A stretch of DNA of 64,000 bases from contig NZ_JAPELX010000001.1 of the NCBI RefSeq assembly GCF_026343335.1, positions 8,494,001 through 8,558,000 on the forward strand, in the 5' to 3' direction. This DNA is from Streptomyces sp. NBC_00078 (GTDB lineage Bacteria > Actinomycetota > Actinomycetes > Streptomycetales > Streptomycetaceae). The notes below the pieces were generated by a model that made no database searches, was not told where the DNA came from, and saw only the letters and a list, made by a program, of their open reading frames with translations. How positions within the stretch are numbered: position 1 is the first letter of the stretch; every line of letters starts with the position of its first letter. Made by a program: the position numbers and the translations under genes. Below are positions 60,833-64,000 of this stretch, one piece after another.

Positions 60833-61074
60833 GGCGATTTCCTTTCGTGTACTGAGATATGAGAAACAAACAAACGCTTTCCCGGCCGGGGCGCAATTCT
60901 CGGCGCACCGGACCCTTCTATTGGAACACCATGTGAATTCCGTCGCACATCGACCTCGGCGCAGGCAGCGCACCTGTCGATGTTCTGCCGATCGATGATT
61001 CTCGTGGCAAGCTGAAAAATGGGCCACTGGCCGGTTGCAGGTCGGTGGCGCGGCCTACGCTGGAGGACCCGAAA

Positions 61075-61500
61075 ATGACTACAGCGGGAATGCACCAACA
61101 CCGATCCGGCGGCACGGGGGTGTGGGCGTCCGGTTGGACTGCCTTCGCCGGAGTCATGATGATCTTCGGCGGGGCGATGGCGATATTCGAAGGAATCGCC
61201 GCGATCGCCGACGACGACGTCTTCGTCACGACTCGCAACTACACCTACAACTTCGATCTGACGAGTTGGGGCTGGATCCATCTCGTCCTCGGCGTCCTCG
61301 TCCTGGCCGCGGGCTTCGCCCTGTTCGGTGGAGCGGTCTGGGCGCGCGTGATCGGAATCGCACTCGCGGGCCTGTCGATGATCGCCAATTTCATGTGGCT
61401 GCCGTACTACCCCGTGTGGGCCATCGTGCTGATCGCCGTGGACGCCTTCGTCATCTGGGCGCTCTGCTTCGGAATGAGCCGGGAGGCCCGCACCGACTAG
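61075..61500 (+). CDS. DUF7144-type four-span membrane protein
   Basis: 141 residues with four spans: SGWTAFAGVMMIFGGAMAIF (about 18-37), WGWIHLVLGVLVLAAGFALF, ARVIGIALAGLSMIANFMWL and WAIVLIAVDAFVIWALCFG. The external loop has the family's aromatic NYTYNFDLTSWGW. RBS GGAGG before ATG 61075. Function unknown; abundant in Streptomyces, often stress-related. Its TAG stop is part of the CTAG target site of the IS701-type element, which therefore left the reading frame complete. Confidence 0.85.
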   Translation: MTTAGMHQHRSGGTGVWASGWTAFAGVMMIFGGAMAIFEGIAAIADDDVFVTTRNYTYNFDLTSWGWIHLVLGVLVLAAGFALFGGAVWARVIGIALAGLSMIANFMWLPYYPVWAIVLIAVDAFVIWALCFGMSREARTD

Positions 61501-62966
61501 TACTACAGCCGGTGGTTTCACGGTGAGTGTGCGCGTGCGGCTCGGGTGCGGTAGTGGCTGGTTCGGGCTCGGGTCTGGTGGCGGGTGCGCCAGCGGTGCC
61601 AGTGCATGGCGAGCCAGGTCCGGGCGGTGCGTGCGGGGGCGAGGACGATCCGGTCGTACAGGCGGCGGATCTCGTTCACGGTCGGGGGTCGGGTGTCGTC
61701 GGTGGGGCGGGTATGAGCCGGCTCCGGACGGTGACCAGGAAAGCCATGGCGAGCATGCACACGGTGGTGTGCCGGTACCACGAGCACCATTTGCGGACCT
61801 CGTGTTCGTCCAGGCCCACCTGTCCCTTCGCGACCTGGAACGACTCCTCCACCATCCAGCGTTGTCCGGCGGCGACCACCAGCTCGGCCACGGTGGCGCC
61901 GGGGTGGGTGTGGCACAGGAAGTAGGCGATCTCCCGGACGAGTGCGCCGGTCTTCCTGTCCTTCTTGTTGGGCACGGTCGAGCGGCGGATCAGCAGGTGA
62001 CGCTCCAGCCCGGTGGAAACGGAGGCGAGTTGGACGGCGGCCCAGTCGTACTCGCGAGGGCCCTTGGCGCCGTCCGCGCACGAGCGGCGCTCGAAGGCAT
62101 CCTCGGGTACCAGCGCCCACAGCTCGCGGGCCTGCCGGGTGCGGCCGTCGGGCAGGGGCAGCACCTCGTCCTTCGGGATGGCGAGCACGTAGCGGACCTG
62201 GTGTTCCTCCAGCCAGGCGCGCAGTGCACGGCACTGCCCGTAGGCCTCGTCGGCCAGGAAGTAGGTGAACGGCACCGAGGCGGCCAGTGCCCGCTCCAGC
62301 ATCCGCCGGGCCAGCTCCGGCTTGGTGGCCACCGCGCTCGCGCGTTCGGGCGGGACGCCCTGCTCGGCGCAGCGGCGTTCGTGCTCCGCGGTGGCGCCGG
62401 CCCAGTGCTTGCCGAGGTAGAGCTCGGCGTCGATCAGAGTGCGACCCCGGCGAGATCCGTAGGACAGGTGCACGCTGACCTGGGCGTTCTCGATTCTGCC
62501 CGCAGTTCCGGTGTATTGACGCTGGACACCGGCGGTCTTGGTGCCCTTCTTGATGTCGCCGGTCTCGTCCGCGATCAGCACCGCGTCGTCGGCGGCCAGG
62601 GCGGCGACCGCGTGGGCGCGGACCCGGTCGCGCAGTTCGTCCGCATCCCATGCGGCCTTGGCCAGGAAGCCCTGCAACCGGTCCGGGCTGGGGTGGCCGG
62701 CAGCCTCCGCGAGCTGCCACAGGTTCTTGCGCGGCACCTCGCTCAGCAGCCCGCGCACCATCGCCCGCAGATTCTCCCGGGAAGCCGGACGCGCAAACAC
62801 ATCGTCCACCGAAGCGCACAATGCCTCCAACTCCCCCTCAAGCTCCCGCACTTGGCCCTCGGTCAGCTCGTCCGTCCGCACCACGCCCAGCGGCAGTCTC
62901 AATCCCACGAACGGAGCAACGAGCCAACCACCGTCACGTCACGTGAACCACCGGCTGTAGTACTAG
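61497..62966 (-). mobile_element. intact IS701-family insertion sequence with 4-bp target duplication
   Basis: CTAG at 61497-61500 and 62963-62966 is the target duplication (family rule YTAR). The element spans 61501-62962 (1462 bp). Its ends read inward TACTACAGCCGGTGG on both sides, then TTTCACG on the left and TTCACG on the right, so the inverted repeats differ by a 1-nt indel. It carries one transposase gene on the minus strand. Confidence 0.92.
61676..62908 (-). CDS. IS701-family transposase
   Basis: 410 residues, complete. DDE residues are probably in LIADETGDIKKGTKTAG (about 113), FLADEAYGQCRALRAWL (about 222) and RWMVEESFQVAKGQVGLDEH (about 350); the VQRQYTGTAGRIENAQVSVH block is diagnostic for the family. 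Start GTG 62908. No frameshift or stop is seen, so the element may still be mobile. Confidence 0.93.
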   Translation of the reverse strand: MGLRLPLGVVRTDELTEGQVRELEGELEALCASVDDVFARPASRENLRAMVRGLLSEVPRKNLWQLAEAAGHPSPDRLQGFLAKAAWDADELRDRVRAHAVAALAADDAVLIADETGDIKKGTKTAGVQRQYTGTAGRIENAQVSVHLSYGSRRGRTLIDAELYLGKHWAGATAEHERRCAEQGVPPERASAVATKPELARRMLERALAASVPFTYFLADEAYGQCRALRAWLEEHQVRYVLAIPKDEVLPLPDGRTRQARELWALVPEDAFERRSCADGAKGPREYDWAAVQLASVSTGLERHLLIRRSTVPNKKDRKTGALVREIAYFLCHTHPGATVAELVVAAGQRWMVEESFQVAKGQVGLDEHEVRKWCSWYRHTTVCMLAMAFLVTVRSRLIPAPPTTPDPRP

Positions 62967-63034
62967 GACTGGTCCCAGCGAGTGGGACTGGTCCCAGCGA
63001 GTGGGACAGGTTCCAGCGAGTGGGACAGGCCCCA
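62967..63034 (+). repeat. 19-bp hairpin repeat array, about 3.5 copies
   Basis: Unit GACTGGTCCCAGCGAGTGG, repeated at exact 19-bp steps (anchors 62968, 62987, 63006, 63025) with drift in the third and fourth copies. In the first two copies GTCCCA-GCGAG-TGGGAC forms a perfect 6-bp stem. It starts directly after the right target duplication of the insertion sequence. Confidence 0.85.
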
Positions 63035-63154
63035 CCTGTCACGCCGTCCCCGGCGACCCGGGGTACGGGCATTGGGCCGTTCGAGCCGGGCCGCCACCCC
63101 AGCGGGCTGACAAAAGGCGAGCTGCCGGGCAGCACTGATCCAACAGTGTTTTCG

Positions 63155-63481
63155 TTGGAATGCGGCTGGATCACGACCGAGGTGGGCCGGCAGCCCTGGA
63201 TCGTGTACCAGAACATGCGGGTCTCGGAGGCGGTCACGGACACCCGTGCCGCGTCCCTCTGGGCGATGTTCGGCGTCGTCGTGCTGGTGCATGTACTCGT
63301 CCTCGGCGCGTTCCTCGGCGTCCTCGTGAAGATGAGCCGCCGGTGGCGGCTGGCCGACGAGGGCGCGCTCGCGGGAGCCGAAGCCGAGGATCTGGAGGGC
63401 GACACCCCCTACGGACCACGCCCGTTGGCCACGACCGGCGGCCGGGAAAGGGACCCGGGCAGCGACAGGGGAGACGAATGA
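63155..63481 (+). pseudogene. cydA: cytochrome bd oxidase subunit I, C-terminal remnant
   Basis: From about 63155 the reading LECGWITTEVGRQPWIVYQN, then MRVSEAVTDTRAASLW, a last membrane span (FGVVVLVHVLVLGAFLGVLV) and stop at 63479-63481 match the end of CydA. About 108 of some 480-500 residues remain; the haem-ligand regions are gone. The stop overlaps the cydB ATG as in an intact operon. Confidence 0.88.
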
Positions 63482-64000
63482 TCGAGGACGTCGTCGCCTG
63501 GGTGCTGCTGGCCGCGGTGGCCGCGTAGGCCTGTGCCGGCGGCACCGACTACGGTGCCGGGTTCTGGGACCTCGTGGCGGGCGGCGCCGCACGCGGCAGA
63601 CGTCCCAGGTGGCTCATCGACCACGCCATGGAACCCGTCTGGGAGACCAACAACGTCTGGCTCATCTTCGTCCTGGTCATCATGTGGACCGGCTTTCCGA
63701 TCCTGTTCCAGACCGTCTTCTCGGCCATGTGGCTCCCACTGGCGCTCGCGGCCGTCGGACTCGTCCTGCGCGGCGCCGGGTTCGCCCTGCGCAAGCCCAC
63801 CCGGAGTCTCGCCCGGCGCAGGGTCTACGGCGCCGTCTTCGCCGTCGCCTCACTCCTGACGCCGTTCTTCCTCGGAGCGGCCGTCGGGGGTCTTGCCACG
63901 GGCCGGGTGGCTCCCGGCACGAAGGCGTCCGCCGACGCGTGGTCCAACGGGACGTCCATCCTCGCAGGGCTGCTGACCATCGCCGCGACCGCGTTCCTGG
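63478..64000 (+). pseudogene. cydB: cytochrome bd oxidase subunit II with early amber codon, runs off right edge
   Basis: MIEDVVAWVLLAAVAA, then TAG (63526-63528) where relatives have Tyr, then ACAGGTDYGAGFWDLVAGGA, ETNNVWLIFVLVIMWTGFPI and further spans in the same frame to the window end. The rest of the frame is clean. No alternative start keeps the essential first span and DYGAGFWD segment. A single-base error or real nonsense change (TAC to TAG) is possible. Confidence 0.82.

Noticed and set aside
61523..63481. A 652-codon plus-strand frame across the insertion sequence ending in cydA sequence
   Set aside because: Most of it is the antisense of the transposase; only the last about 108 codons are CydA.

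Overview
The window looks like a chromosomal segment of Streptomyces or a very close actinomycete. Base composition is very GC-rich, GTG starts are frequent, neighbouring genes often overlap at ATGA or GTGA, and the gene families (XRE/MmyB-like regulator, DUF5937-type ArsR, PepSY-TM, F420-type nitroreductase, SHOCT and DUF7144 proteins) are typical of that genus. There are no RNA genes and no CRISPR array that I can see. It reads as an accessory region: about fifteen regulators of many families, nearly all paired with a divergent or co-directional enzyme or transporter, plus an unusual number of gene remnants and one intact insertion sequence.

Layout. 1-7.4 kb: partial argG with an ARG-box-like promoter, an unknown protein, a fructosamine-kinase-like protein, a Tat-exported alpha/beta hydrolase, a methyltransferase, and an XRE regulator divergent from an SDR. 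7.4-10.4 kb: a decayed operon (MmgE/PrpD remnant, intact CoA-transferase, acyl-CoA dehydrogenase remnant, intact GntR) that keeps its promoter, next to the two outer ends of a deleted divergent MFS/LysR pair. 10.4-18.7 kb: a 2H phosphoesterase, MFS/ArsR pair, LysR, FMN reductase/TetR pair with twin operators, and a TetR plus Tet(X)-like monooxygenase operon behind three evenly spaced operators. 18.7-22.4 kb: LacI-pobA-aldehyde dehydrogenase (aromatic aldehyde to protocatechuate). 22.4-29 kb: thioredoxin, disulfide oxidoreductase, peptide deformylase, PepSY membrane protein, TPR protein, MarR and pirin.

29.1-43.4 kb is the most interesting part. An eleven-gene minus-strand operon encodes a GntR regulator, an AprA/FrdA-like flavoprotein, a HEAT-repeat protein, a small dicluster ferredoxin (AprB-like in position), a complete SsuABC/NMT1-type ABC importer with a tailed binding protein, a seven-iron-type ferredoxin, 2-oxoacid:ferredoxin oxidoreductase alpha and beta, and an Mrp Fe-S carrier ATPase. 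Beside it lie a LysR regulator and a YeiH/TauZ-family putative sulfate exporter fronted by five 23-bp tandem repeats. I infer a low-potential redox pathway for an imported, probably sulfur-containing, compound; the substrate is unknown.

43.7-64 kb: a large secreted beta-helix/discoidin/ricin protein; a graveyard (IS3 fragment, acetoacetyl-CoA synthetase, DoxX, homoserine dehydrogenase pieces); a secreted beta-propeller; a TetR-controlled MBL-MFS-FAH operon; a galactose-oxidase remnant; a TetR-ABC exporter operon; small membrane proteins; SpoIIE-phosphatase and pirin remnants; an intact IS701-family element inserted exactly at the stop codon of a DUF7144 gene; a 19-bp hairpin repeat array; and a wrecked cydAB (cydA tail, cydB with an early amber codon) running off the right edge.
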